This document shows, piece by piece, positions 10,368 through 21,343 of a DNA stretch of 64,000 nt (position 1 is its first letter; the number at the start of each line of letters is the position of its first letter). This DNA is from Lindgomyces ingoldianus (taxonomy: Eukaryota; Ascomycota; Dothideomycetes; Pleosporales; Lindgomycetaceae): positions 536,410 to 600,409 of the forward strand of contig NW_022985166.1 in NCBI RefSeq assembly GCF_010093535.1, written 5' to 3'. The translations under genes and the position numbers were made by a program. Below the pieces are notes generated by a model. That model had not been told where the DNA came from and did not search any database. It saw only the letters and a program-made list of their open reading frames with translations.

Positions 10368-12506
10368 TCAACTCAACTCATTTGCCTTCTCTTTCTCCTT
10401 CCCCAATTCCGGATTTAACGGCTTATTCCGATCATAACCCACCTGTTTCACGATGCCCAATCCCTTCGTCCTGCCCTCGCGAAACAAAATCCGATCCCCC
10501 ACCGTTAAATACTCCGGCCTCTGCACAAACCGAAACGCAACCAGCGCCCGATCACCCGTCCTAATAAACTGCCTATCAATATCGATGATCGCGCAAGTCT
10601 GCGACACTGGGCCTACATGCAGCATTGCCTGGTATTTCGTTTTAATAGTAGTAGCGTGTGACAGGATGAGCACTTCGGCGATGAACTCGCGGTAGACTTT
10701 CGGTTGGAGGATGGCGCCAGTTGCAGGATCTGGTTTTTCTTGTTTGTGCAGCACGACCATGCCTTTTCGGACGTCTTTGCGACGAATGTTACGGAGGGCG
10801 AGGCTGGCACTTTGACCCGCGCTACATCCAGGGACCTGGATCCGTTTGCGTTCGATAGAGCGGACTTTAGTCGTGGTGAAGGAGCCCAAGCTATCGGGGC
10901 CGATTACGATGGTGTCACCCGTGTGGATGACGCCACTTTTGACGACGCCTGAGACCACGGTGCCAACGAATGGGACTGAGAAAGTGTCGTTGACATGGAA
11001 TTCGAGCGGTGCTTCTGCATTGTAGTTTCCGTGGTGGGGGAGGATGTTTAGGAACGTGCGGACAAGGTCGAGATTATCACCTGTAACATTTGATACTTGG
11101 AAGATGGGGCAAATGCGGCGAGAGACAAATTGAGTCTGAAGATGTTAATATTCTGGACCGAAGTCTCCCTAAAAGGGGACAGCTCACAGCGGTGTTAATA
11201 CAATCCTCTCGATTCTTAACGAAGATCGGAATTTTCCTTGCGCCGGGAGATTTAAGGATTTTGGTCAATTGGGAGATCGTTTGCTCGAGGATTTGCGGCG
11301 GGCAAATGTCGATTTTGGTGATGACAACCATGACGGGAACATTAAGCGCTAGAGCAATTCCAAGATGCTCTCTATAACAGCGTTAGAAATCCTGGGGGAA
11401 GAGGGGGGCGGGGACCGATACGCACTTGCTCATGCCAATCAAACCATTATTTGCCGCAACCATCAATAGACAATAATTAGGCTCAGAGCTCAGCAAGCCG
11501 AAGACTGTGGTTCGGAGGTACCTCTCGTGTCCTGCTAGATCGGTGAAGCTGATGACTTTGGCCTGTCCTTGTTAGACATTTCACGCGGGGAAGGGTTCTT
11601 GTGGGTGGCGTACGGAGCGTCTACCAATCTCCTCCCAAGTCAACTTCCGACCAGCAACATTCGAGACTACTCCATCGCCTTTGCTATCGAAGCCCATAAT
11701 CTCCATACCAACGGAGCTGGTCCGTCCACTCTCAAGTTCATGCTTATGCCGGAAGAGATTGACCCGCGCTTTACCTCGGCCATCGTCAAGACCTCCCTTA
11801 ACAAGCACGCCGAGCATAGTACTCTTTCCCGCGTCCACTATTCTAAGTTAGTACCGCTCTCAGAGAGAATTGTAAAGACACACCATTTCCCACGACCGCT
11901 ATCCTCGTCTCAATCACATCATCCACACTCTCCGGCCTCCGTCTAATCATCAACTTCCCTGATGCACCCTTATCTTTCGCAGTTAGCGGCCCCACCTCAA
12001 CTTCCCCGCCCACGTTCCTTGTCATCAGCATCTTAACATCAGCGCCAACCCTCTCACACGCCTCTCCCAGGCGCAGCAGTGCCGCATCCCACTCCTTTTT
12101 CGAGAAGTTCATCGGATCGCCATTATCCTCCAACCCAAGATCAAACAGCATCTCGCCGTGGCCTTCAGCCAGACGACCGCGAAGGTAATCCGCAAGTGCA
12201 GCGACATTATCGTCCGCGGGGTCGAGCAGGAGGGTTTTCAACCTAACGTGGGATACAGCGTCGTCGGATAGGCCTAATTGGTCGATAATATCGAGCTCGT
12301 CGTGGTCTTCGAGTACCGCGGGGGTCTGTCCGGGCGGCCGTCGCAGTGCCTGTTGTTTCTGTACGTAGTCTGCGAATTCGCTAAGGGCCTGTTCAATAAA
12401 TTAATCAGCCATTGGCCCTCTAAAGAGCAGGCGCTTCAGGTGAGAAGCATACTGATTCCCCCTTCCGCCGATCCACGGGGTTCAGTTTCGCATGTCGTGA
12501 GGTCAT
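10368..12506 (-). CDS. GTPBP1/GP-1-family translational GTPase
   Basis: Six exons on the minus strand: 12506-12453, 12388-11884, 11837-11625, 11567-11426, 11371-11188 and 11135-10368, giving about 621 residues. Family: elongation-factor-like GTPases related to GTPBP1/2, which in animals act on ribosomes and mRNA quality control. Seen: an N-terminal helical part, P-loop GNVDAGKST (starting about residue 185, split by an intron), effector [20 protein letters not shown]3 [11 protein letters not shown]4 ITKID, then EF-Tu-like barrel domains with VVSGVVKSG and [16 protein letters not shown]. The start at 12506 lies in a short first exon; an open frame extends upstream of it to a stop, so the true start could differ. 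The third intron's acceptor is close to its CTAAC branch site and should be checked. Cytosolic location is expected. Confidence 0.88.
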
Positions 12507-13063
12507 GACTTCTTGGCGCTTTCGCTCAAGTACAATTTCGTAAAGAGTGCCGTTGCCGTATTATTAAGTAATGCCGGAGTCGGATTCGATGAAAATGTTC
12601 CATGAGATGTCGCTGAGCTTTCATTGATGCGTACGGCGTGCTGGAGTGCGGGGATTGCTCTGGGAAGAGTGATGGGGAAGGCGTCGCGGAGTCAATTTAA
12701 GCTGCACCAGATGTTTCGTATCGATAGCGAGTCATAGGTGGCACGGGCGCCCTTGTGGAGGATGATGTGCCTCCAGCCACAGTGAAGAGTCACCCTCTGG
12801 AGAGGCAGATGTGTTGGTCGAATGATCAGCGGGAGATAATAGAATGTGGAATGTATTTCTTGACCGTGTTCACGTCCTGAATTCACATCTAGACAACGCA
12901 TCCACCGCCACAGTTCACTCCCAAATCGTCACTCCAAGGGCGCAAATACGAAAAGGGCTCAGACAGAGAATTGTACGCATGCGCCATCGGATAGCACTAT
13001 TCTACGGGTCAGCGCTCCCCCGATTCTGACCTTTGAGTCAATCGAACTCCCCGCATCATCGGC
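12507..13063. other. Intergenic between GTPBP1-like and IDO genes
   Basis: About 560 bp. Both flanking genes run on the minus strand, so it should hold the GTPBP1 promoter and the IDO 3' end. No other signal is seen. Confidence 0.5.
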
Positions 13064-14702
13064 TCAGGACACAGCAACTCCCCTCTCCCCGCAATATTTC
13101 GCCACCTCTTTCTTCAGCGTCTCTTGCTGGTGGTTAACCGTGTCCATGATGTCGCTGACACCATGCACCGATTTGCAGTGCATTGAAGTGTCAACCATTT
13201 GAGCCATGACAGCTTGCAGCTGGTTTGGAAGCCACTGTGAAGATATTAGCACCTGCTACAACTAGGAGCAACATGTAGACCTACGGTAACGATAGGGCTT
13301 CCACCAGTCGCCGTCGGATGCATAGTGCGCTTGAGGATATACTCTCTTGTAAAGCACCAGTGCCGCCAGCGGAAGTCACGAACCTGGTCGAGCGCTTGAA
13401 GATACAGTGCAGCGGAAACAGGGTCGCCAAGAGCAAAGTCCTTTAAGTTGGATTTCTCTGCACAATCCCGCACAGTCTCGAGGAACTCACGATGATTCCC
13501 AGGCCGATATTGGCGGAAATCTTTAAGGATTTCCGTGAGTGGCGTTTGCGGCATTTGGATTTGAAGTAGGTTGTCGCACAGAGGAATCTTGTGGTAGTTA
13601 GTATGAAATCCTTAATTGAGAGACGAGCTTACCATGCTGTCGTTTGCCCCCGATTCGCCCCTAAAGGACATCGGCTCTTCGCTCACTCCTTCATAAACAA
13701 CGCCTTTGGGGAACATAGACTGGGAAGCAATGCCAAAAATGAATGTGCGGAACGTTGTATAGCTTTGCGGCTTGCTACGGTTCCACATAGCTATCACACA
13801 CGGTCAGCCATAGGGCAGGTGGGTGCTGATAGGGGAGGCTTACTGTTCATCACGGCGTTGACCCTCTTCAACCCCTCCACCAAGGTTCGAAGTCCCTCAT
13901 CAAATCTCTCACGATTGCAAGTCATACATCCCTCAAGCATTTCGACTGTACCCTTGACTAGGGCGCCGGACTCCTTGACCATGGCAATGTGCACTAAGAC
14001 GAAACCAGCCTCTGATGATGTTGGATCAAGACCATGCTCGAAGGCTCGGACTAGACGAAGATTGTTGTAGTCAAGACCCTTCTCTGGATCCTCCAATCGA
14101 TAGTTGAACAACGCGTAGGAACCCGCATACTCCATGAAGGGCTTGAATCCGACACTGACGCGCTCTCACGTGATTAGCTACAGGTTAACCTTTATGTGTG
14201 AAGGGATACAGCGAAGGGAATTAGCTTCAAGCCACAGTAGGTAAGCAGACTCAACTTACATATCAGCAATCTTCACGATCGGCAGCGCGATGCATCGTGG
14301 CAAGGACTGTCGACCCAGGCCATACGGTTCGCCTTCAAGATAACGTCCATGGCAGGGTTCGAGGAGATACGCTGAGGCTAGGAAGGAGTAGTCACGGTAG
14401 AGGGCATTCATAACCACGAGATCATCTCGATATTTTTCAACTTCGGTTGTCAAATCTGGAAGCTCCTTGACAACAGTGTCACCGAAGGTGAAGCTTGCAA
14501 GAAGCCCAGGTTTCCCAGACAAAGTCTTGACGGGCATGCGTTGGAGGATGGACTCAACCGCTTTGAATTCGGGTGGGAGTTCGATGACTGGGTCTTGCCG
14601 GGGTAGGAAGCCTCTGGTCGTTGAGACCATGAAGGCTGGGAGGGAGTGGTCATCAGGACGAGTGTCTGTCAAGACCGGGAAGTCGAAAGAAGGTGCTGAC
14701 AT
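13064..14702 (-). CDS. Indoleamine 2,3-dioxygenase (tryptophan to N-formylkynurenine)
   Basis: Five exons (14702-14260, 14154-13844, 13790-13633, 13587-13285, 13234-13064) encode 461 residues. This heme enzyme opens the indole ring of L-tryptophan with O2, the first step of the kynurenine pathway that leads to NAD. Family signs: RGFLPRQDPVIELPPEF near the N-terminus, SAYLLEPC and GRQSLPRCIALPI, the catalytic loop FRGESGAND, the proximal heme ligand His380 in FRWRHWCFTREYI, and ATGGSPIVTWLPNQL after it. Filamentous fungi usually carry several IDO paralogs with different affinities; which one this is cannot be told here. Difference noted: FRGESGANDS where many fungal members have a Q/S-rich triplet after the Gly. 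No other kynurenine gene lies nearby. Confidence 0.93.
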
Positions 14703-15868
14703 GATCAGTCTGTAAATCCGAATCGAATTCCGAAAGAAGAGCGGCGTTGTATTTCCACCGTACTTGTGGAGGAATCACTGAAAGGAACTAAAGAACCGTC
14801 TCTGGCCGCCCGAAATCTGCTTATATCTTGAGGCCGGAAACCTTCCGGCCACAAGATAGCAACAATTCCGGCCTCACCCACCAAAGCATTCTGATTCGAG
14901 ATAATGTACGTAATAGCTGTATCACTTGTCCCTTCTCATGACCTCGTCCCGTCGTAATCCTGCGATTCCCGATATCGACCGCCGACCCGGACAGCACGAT
15001 TGCTTGCGTGTCGAGGTCAACGTCGTCGTCGCCAAGACTTGTACCAATAGGAGGGGTTTGAGTGGCTGCTACTCTTATCATGGTTGGGCTAAGTCTAACG
15101 TAGGAAAAAATTCCAGCTCTTTCTTTTTGTCGATTCTATTTCAATCTAGGGTTGCAGGAGGCTCGAGAGCGATGTTGAGGTCTTTATCTCGGTAGATTGA
15201 GAGGTTAGGCAGAAGACATTCAGACCGAGCGTTAGCATCAGGAGAGGCAATAGAAGTGGTCATAATGCACTCTTAATCTTCCCCACTTACAAAAGCGACC
15301 AGGAGTTGGATGTACCGTCCAAGCGATGATGTGTGATGGAGTGAAAGGAGTGCGATTTCCCCTCATAAGATTCTGCGCTAAACCCGGAAGAATTGTCCGC
15401 CATTGAGCCAATCATATGTCGCCGCATCACAATAGCATCATATGCCTCACTTCCAGCTTCACGTATAATCTGAGATAGTCCTGTCATCACGAACCTCACA
15501 CCTAGAAGCTCGAATGGGTAAGGTTTAGACGGCGCTAGCTCTGCCAGGCTAGTAGATATCGAAATGTGCCGCTGCTGCTGCGCCACCTTAACTTTAGAGG
15601 ATGGTCGCGCTGGAGTCATCAGGCAGACATTTATTGCAGCTCATTTCATTTCATCTTTTCTCGTCCACCTTCACGTTTTACTTATTGCTTGTCCGCAGCG
15701 TGCAAAACCTTCAAGCTCTTCTAGCTACGCAACACGTGGCCCACCCACGTCGTTCGCCTTCTTCCGTCTCAGTGGCCATTCTAAAGCGCTATCAAACAAG
15801 AAGAGTAGAATATCTAACTCTTTCATAAACTCTAGCAGTTCAACGCCAGTTGCAGCCATCTCTCAGCC
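14703..15868. other. Intergenic, divergent promoters of IDO and RNA ligase
   Basis: About 1.17 kb between divergent genes. A minus-strand open frame at 15619-15287 (110 residues, no recognised family) ends exactly at a strong GTAAGT donor, but no in-frame downstream exon was found, so it is not called as a gene. A second minus frame at 15081-14821 also lacks family features. The rest appears non-coding. Confidence 0.45.
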
Positions 15869-16921
15869 ATGGAGACTCTCACAGAAACTACGCTCTACCC
15901 AAAGATCACAAACCACATCAAAGAAGTCGTCAAAGCCCTCAAATGGTCACACCGTGACCCATCAAACCCTGAAAAAGAAGTAATCCTCCCCTCAATACCA
16001 ATTGTCGGCACCGTCAAACTCCATGGCACTCACGTGGACATCCTCGTGTACCAGGACAATACGATCGTTCTACAGTCACGGAATAATGCCAATCTGATGA
16101 CCACCGCCGATAACCAAGGCTTTGCGAATGCTATGACAAAGAAAAGAGGCGCGATCTTGAGCCTTCGAAACCGCTATCACGCACGATGGAGAGAGCTGCA
16201 TCCGGGAGAGCCAATTGATATGAGTGTACCCATCACTATTGCAGGGGAGTGGATCGGCGAGAAGATCCAGAAAGGGGTAGCTCTTGTGCGTCTCTCGAAG
16301 CGGCTCGTCATTATCTCCGTCAAGATCAATGGGAAGTGGGTTCCAGACGCCGATTACCCCAACATCGAAGAGCCGAAGGAGGGGATATATAACATCTCGC
16401 GGGGCGGCTTCTACTATTCAACATTATATCCACAAGACCAACAGTGCACGAATGACAATCTCGAGAAGCTGGCAGAAAGGGTCGCTGCGCAATGTCCTTT
16501 CGCGGAGAGCTTTGGTGTGATAGGCGAAGGCGAAGGCTTAGTCTGGAAGCTTGTCCCGCACATCGATCAGTCCGAGCTGTGGTTCAAGACGAAAGGAGGG
16601 AAGTTCAAGCCTACGTTCACATCGGCGCCAAAAAAGCTATCGGCGGATGATGCGGGAAAGAGACAAGCCGCAGCAACAGTTGCAAAAGCATGGTGCTCTG
16701 AGCAGAGAATGGAGCAGGGCTGGGACTATCTGAGGGAACAGTCGATACCGCAAAATCTAAAAGGGATAGGCGCTTTTCTCAAATGGGTACAGCAGGATAT
16801 TCTGTTGGAAGAAGTGGGGTATATTGAGGAACATATGATTCATGAGCAGATGCTGAGGATGGAGATAATTGCCATCGCGAAGCCATGGTTTCAAGAGAGG
16901 TACAAGAAAGAGGACGAATGA
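15869..16921 (+). CDS. RNA ligase-domain protein (Rnl2-like nucleotidyltransferase)
   Basis: Single-exon gene of 350 residues with the covalent nucleotidyltransferase motifs of ATP-dependent RNA ligases in order. Motif I is GTVKLHGTH with AMP-accepting Lys50; QSRNN (~70-74) fits motif Ia; AGEWIGEKIQKGVAL (125-139) fits motif III/IIIa; EGLVWK (222-227) is motif IV; WFKTKGGKF (238-246) carries the motif V lysines. The C-terminal ~100 residues are helical and may be the specificity domain. The chemistry expected is joining 3'-OH and 5'-phosphate RNA ends through AMP intermediates. It has no kinase or phosphodiesterase domain, so it is not the fungal tRNA ligase Trl1. Biological substrate unknown; RNA repair is an inference. 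No signal peptide is evident. The Met at 15869 precedes the family's usual N-terminal region and sits in a good context (CAGCCATGG). Confidence 0.85.
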   Translation: METLTETTLYPKITNHIKEVVKALKWSHRDPSNPEKEVILPSIPIVGTVKLHGTHVDILVYQDNTIVLQSRNNANLMTTADNQGFANAMTKKRGAILSLRNRYHARWRELHPGEPIDMSVPITIAGEWIGEKIQKGVALVRLSKRLVIISVKINGKWVPDADYPNIEEPKEGIYNISRGGFYYSTLYPQDQQCTNDNLEKLAERVAAQCPFAESFGVIGEGEGLVWKLVPHIDQSELWFKTKGGKFKPTFTSAPKKLSADDAGKRQAAATVAKAWCSEQRMEQGWDYLREQSIPQNLKGIGAFLKWVQQDILLEEVGYIEEHMIHEQMLRMEIIAIAKPWFQERYKKEDE

Positions 16922-17422
16922 ATGATAGTAGAAGGGGGTGGTCATGGCGTTGAATGTGACTCAGGAGTGCTTCGGCCGAGGGACTGTCGTATTTGAGATG
17001 CAAAGCAGTGCTGATGTCCCAAACTGCCAAAGTGGAATAGCAGACATCTCCAAAGATACCAAAATCGCGAGTTAAGTGGATTTAGGAGACAAGCACTCGG
17101 AAGAATCAAATTATCAGTTTATCAACATCAGCAACCATCTCCAGAATGACTCAGAAACGAATTCCTCAATCCTGCGAGCCATAATCCCAGCTTTCCGCCA
17201 ACAAATCCATGCAAATGCTGGTAACAAAGCTTAAACGAATCAAGCAATCCTGCCGTCCCTGCACAGACCATTGCCGATCATTCCTATACCACCTGCATTC
17301 CGCCTAGCCCCTCACCACCACACCACCTCATTTAGAGATGACTGACTCCGCCCCACTCCTTTCTCACGATCAATTCACTCCCCATGTCATGACCAACATA
17401 AAATCCCCCATCTCACCCCCCA
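16922..17422. other. Intergenic
   Basis: About 500 bp between two plus-strand genes with no clear coding signal. The proximal part of the second gene's promoter is pyrimidine-rich (about 17280-17420). Confidence 0.5.
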
Positions 17423-18518
17423 ATGCGCAACAAACTCCTCAACTGTCTCCCTAGCATGCGCTGGGTCCCACACGACATCCCGGCCACGGCCAGCACTTCC
17501 CAAGCCCAGTCTAGCTCACGCACACACCGATCACGCTTCTCTCGAAAGGCTACCAAAGACCACGAGTCCTCTATTGCGCCTCCTCTCCACCATCGAAAAA
17601 GCACATTGAGTATTACATCTGTCCCTGATCCCGAACTCGATGCGCGAACACATGTACAAGCGCAGAGTCCATTTTTCAAGAAACTGCCGATTGAGATTAG
17701 GATGATGGTCTATGAGTTGGTCATGGGGGAGGAGGTTGTGCATTTGACGCTGGGGAGTAAGGGGAGGCTTGGACATTTTGTATGTGAGGATGAGGGGAAG
17801 GAGGAGGAGGTTTTGGGGCAAGAATGTGGGTGTCGCGTGCTTGTCGGCGGGAGGGATTGTAGGAGGCTAGAGCGGTGGAGGGTGAGGTTTTTGAGGGTTT
17901 GTCGGAGAGTGTATGTGTGCAATCTATTTTATTCCATTTCCAACCAGACATTCACTGCACTTGTTATGGAGTGTTCGGTCCGAGAACGATTGCATCGCTG
18001 AGCACAAACAAAATTGCTACGATACTATGCTAATATCGAACAGATACTCCGAAGCCATCTCTATCCTCTATAAAGCCCACCCCTTCTCCCTCCTCCACTC
18101 TACTCACCTCCTCTACCTCCCCACCCACCTCCCGTCCCCCCGCCTCAACAACATCCGCATCCTCCGCCTCCGCTGGGCCATCCGCGCACTCCCTTACTTC
18201 CGCCGCCCACACTCCAAGAAAATCGCCTACCCCGAAGACACGCTAAATTGGCAGCGTGGGTGGCACATCATCGCTTCTATGAAAGGTCTGCGAGAGCTAT
18301 TCGTAGTGTTGGCGGATCCGTCGCCGTTTAAGATGTGGGAGCAGAAGTGGATTGAGTTGGAGAAGGAACTATTGGCGCCTGTGAAGTTGGTGATTCAGCC
18401 CAGGTGGTTTGAGCTTTGGTTGCCGTATTCGGGGAGTAATGTGGGACTTGACATGGGGGGTTCGAGTTGTCGGTTGAGGAAGCCTGATGGGCTGGAGGAA
18501 GGCGAGGAGGAGGATTAG
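17423..18518 (+). CDS. F-box-like (DUF7730-type) hypothetical protein
   Basis: Two exons, 17423-17910 and 18044-18518, encode about 320 residues. After a basic Ser/Arg-rich leader comes FFKKLPIEIRMMVYELVMGEEVVHL, a helix found at the start of the fungal F-box-like/DUF7730 proteins. A Gly/Glu-rich stretch follows, then RFLRVCRRVYSEAISILYKAH across the intron, and RLNNIRILRLRWAIRALPYF. The tail is acidic (EEGEEED). The intron is 133 bp, longer than most here, with a GTATGT donor and ATCGAACAG acceptor that keep the conserved CRRVYSEAI block intact. Function unknown; such proteins are numerous and variable in Pezizomycotina and may be adaptors, but nothing here shows it. Confidence 0.72.
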
Positions 18519-19038
18519 GAGGCCAATGTTAGCGGGCTATATCGCATGGTTTGGGAATCCAGGAGCAGATGTCCGTGAGAAAACCACTAAGAGGAATGGG
18601 AATACTTGAGAATGGAGTTAGTATCACCCTGCCATCTTCTACGAATTCTCTATCGGGTCATTTGATGTGCTGGATGCCGGTGGATGCAATGATAGGCCTA
18701 TGGCTAGCCATGTGGAACGGTGATTGAGCCTATATAGACGTGAGAGGCAAACCCGATTGGGTTGTCTACCCTAGAAGAGGTGGCCTCAGAGGTATTCATG
18801 TATATAGAGTGTCTCCTTTGGCACTTGATCATGTTCCAATACAAATGTAATTGAATCATGCGTGTGTGCACGATACATCTAAGTGCTAGCCGGAATACCG
18901 ACAGAATTAGAAGAATCGCCTGTATTCATTGCAGGCGCTAAGGAAGTGGTTGAAAGTGTAGCTTCTTGTATCTTAATTACTTCTATTCTCGACTCATATA
19001 ACCCTAGGGGAACAAGATATTCCCAGGGGCCAGGTCAT
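18519..19038. other. Intergenic between convergent genes
   Basis: About 520 bp. No coding region or repeat recognised. It holds the 3' ends of the F-box-like and GDPD genes. Confidence 0.5.
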
Positions 19039-20262
19039 TTACAACCCAAAGCAGCTGGCATAATACGTGACCGTCGCAGGCCAATCGGTGAAGATTGCCT
19101 TGATCTTGACCTGCTTCGCCAACACATCCAGCACGGTGTACATATCTCCGTCGTTGTTGATGACCGACGCAACATACTGATAATAGTAATCGCCACCTTT
19201 GTTCAGCCATCCTGATCTATCGAAACTCCAAGTGATGATTTCCATGCCAGCTTTCTTGACTGCAATTGCGTACTCAGATGGCACGATGTTCTTGTTGGCA
19301 TCGACTTTCGTCAAAGCGAAGAATGCAGGAGCCATGATGCGAACACCCTTCTTCGCTAGAGAGGGGATACTCGCGGTTGCATTAGCGTAACCCTCTGGCG
19401 TATCGACGCGTTCGTCAAGGTAGACAGCTTGCTTTCCAAATTTCGGCTCTTTCTCCAGCCAGTAGAAGATGTCGTCGGGAAGGAAAGATTGCGCGTACAC
19501 GCGGCTAGGATCAATTCCGGCTTTCTTAAACGCGTCGATCATATCCTGAGCGTATTGCTGTTGGGTGTAACCATCGAACGGCATCTTAACTTGTGGAGTC
19601 TTCAATTCAGGAGTGAACTTGAGACCAAAGCTGTCCACGATTTTAATATAATCATTAAGGGTCATGAGCGTTCCGCATGTGCTGTACAGATCGGTTCGGA
19701 AATATGGTGTTCCATCCATGTATTGCGCAACAGTGGTTGCGTTAGGGTTGAAGCCGTCCATTTTGGCGCAAAGAGTCTTGAACTCGGCTTCCGTGATATC
19801 AGAAGTACAGCAGAAGGCATCGGCAGGCTTCCCATCTTTGGATGGGGTGAATGGTCGTGTGCATTTGGAAGCTAGGCTAGGCTTGCTAAGTATGTTTGTT
19901 GTGGTGTGGAGATCGCACTGCGCGTGACGGCACACGAGCTTTTTGTCCTTAGTGAATGCGACATCGCATTCGAGAATGCCCGCACCCATTCGTCGTGCAG
20001 CATGGAGTCCTTCGACTGAGTGCTCGGGGAATTGGAGTGGAGCCCCCCGATGTGAAACGACAAAATCCGAGGTTTTGAATGGTCCGTTCTCGCATTTCTG
20101 CAATTGGGTCTTTAATGGCCCAGCATCCATATTGTCCACGAGATAATACGGGCGTACTCCGACCTCAACATGCCAGTTGTTGTGGTAGCCATAGTCATCT
20201 TTCTTAATGACTGCAGCAGAAGCTAGACCGAAGAACAGACCGGAAGTAAGGAGGGTGTGCAT
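19039..20262 (-). CDS. Secreted glycerophosphodiester phosphodiesterase
   Basis: Single-exon gene of 407 residues. Residues 1-17 (MHTLLTSGLFFGLASAA) are a signal peptide, so the enzyme is probably extracellular or wall-bound. The GDPD TIM-barrel signature is present: SHRGAPLQFPEHS (His71-Arg72, with the metal-binding acids ECD at 98-100 and a general acid/base His113 in LVCRH). It would hydrolyse glycerophosphodiesters to glycerol-3-phosphate and an alcohol, for phosphate or choline scavenging. Other family landmarks are FTPELKTP, VYAQSFLPDD and ITWSFDRSG, and several Cys residues that could form disulfides. Compared with bacterial GDPDs it has a longer insertion between His113 and FTPELK. 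Substrate preference cannot be read. Confidence 0.9.
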   Translation of the reverse strand: MHTLLTSGLFFGLASAAVIKKDDYGYHNNWHVEVGVRPYYLVDNMDAGPLKTQLQKCENGPFKTSDFVVSHRGAPLQFPEHSVEGLHAARRMGAGILECDVAFTKDKKLVCRHAQCDLHTTTNILSKPSLASKCTRPFTPSKDGKPADAFCCTSDITEAEFKTLCAKMDGFNPNATTVAQYMDGTPYFRTDLYSTCGTLMTLNDYIKIVDSFGLKFTPELKTPQVKMPFDGYTQQQYAQDMIDAFKKAGIDPSRVYAQSFLPDDIFYWLEKEPKFGKQAVYLDERVDTPEGYANATASIPSLAKKGVRIMAPAFFALTKVDANKNIVPSEYAIAVKKAGMEIITWSFDRSGWLNKGGDYYYQYVASVINNDGDMYTVLDVLAKQVKIKAIFTDWPATVTYYASCFGL

Positions 20263-20776
20263 CGTGAGAGATTTGCAGGCACTCGCAAATCCTGGAATTT
20301 GGGAACTGGAAACAAATGTTCCTGCAGCAAATCTCTCAGCGTTCCGGCGTTCTGGTGCTTCTTATTTCAAGAGTGTGTCTGACATCCCTTGAAGCTTCCG
20401 TCCATGGAGCTTTCATCCCCCTGCACGTGGGAGTTCGGTGCTTGACGGAGGTTCTTGGGAATATGCATCGGTTGAAGTCGTGCAGGGTTCATACGATTGC
20501 AGTGACATCGTCCCGTATTCTGAACCCTCATATGGTTAGCTTGCCAAGGTAAGCAGAGCACGTTGTCGAATGGCAGGATCTCAGCCCGTCGATGGCAAAA
20601 GAACACGAGATAAGTAACTGCATCCTGGAGAGACATTCTGATGATGGGGGAGCTCTTCCGGGTTGCTGGGATGACAGGAGATTGGGAGGTTGCTGAGCGA
20701 GGTTCACAGTGGTTTGTCGCGGACAGGGGTGTAGGCTTGGCTTTTTTCGTCGAACGACGGGAGAATCCAGAGAAAG
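20263..20776. other. Intergenic, GDPD promoter up to the retroelement
   Basis: About 510 bp upstream of GDPD, cut by the insertion at 20776/20777. Its only long open frame (minus, 20801-20367) borrows its first codons from the retroelement LTR and is not credible as a gene. Presumed GDPD promoter. Confidence 0.45.
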
Positions 20777-20978
20777 TGTTTGCAGTTACGGAGCTCTCCA
20801 TGCTCTAGCTACCTCCACTCCTTTGACCTACTGCTGTCTAGCCACGCCACCTGCTGCAGCCTAGAGCTATTGGTGGCCTTAAGTCACATGATGGGTTCAT
20901 CTAGTACTATATAAACCTGTAGTTGCCCTCCTTTAGCAATGAATCTAGTTCCTTATGCCTCTGCTCCTCCTAGCTTCA
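20777..20978 (+). repeat. Left LTR (202 bp) of the palindromic copia element
   Basis: Begins TGTTTGCAGTTACGGAGCTC and ends TAGCTTCA. It contains a TATATAA promoter-like box at about 20908-20914. Immediately after it is a likely primer-binding site, GGTTATGAGCCCGG (20980-20993), complementary to the anticodon loop of initiator methionine tRNA, as in copia-type elements primed by a half tRNA. Confidence 0.85.
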
Positions 20979-21343
20979 CGGTTATGAGCCCGGCAATTGC
21001 TTACTAGTCAATTGAGCTGTTTTTAAACCTATACTAGGGAGGGCTCCTTTGACACCCTGCGTACAATTGTGACCTCTTTGTTACGCCCTACCACCTCAAA
21101 GTTGCTCTTTTGCAGCACTTTAGGTATCTTTTAAGACTAATTAGTCACCAATCTTGACCCTGTGGTCTAAAGAGGTGATTTAAAGTCTCTACTTTACCAG
21201 TCGCATCAATCGCGACCTCTATAACCTCCTGAGTACGCTACCAAAGCTCTCAGTCAAGCACTGCAAGGACAAACTTGTCCACCGCAAGGACAAACCTGTC
21301 TACAGACTATTGTCACAACTGTTAACCAACCACATTACCAACA

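Noticed and set aside
20367..20801. 144-residue minus-strand open frame
   Set aside because: Its first codons come from the inserted LTR and it crosses the insertion border; it has no homologous features and reflects chance fusion.
20980..20993. GGTTATGAGCCCGG resembling part of initiator tRNA
   Set aside because: Only a 14-base match to the anticodon region, placed right after an LTR; it is a primer-binding site and not a tRNA gene.
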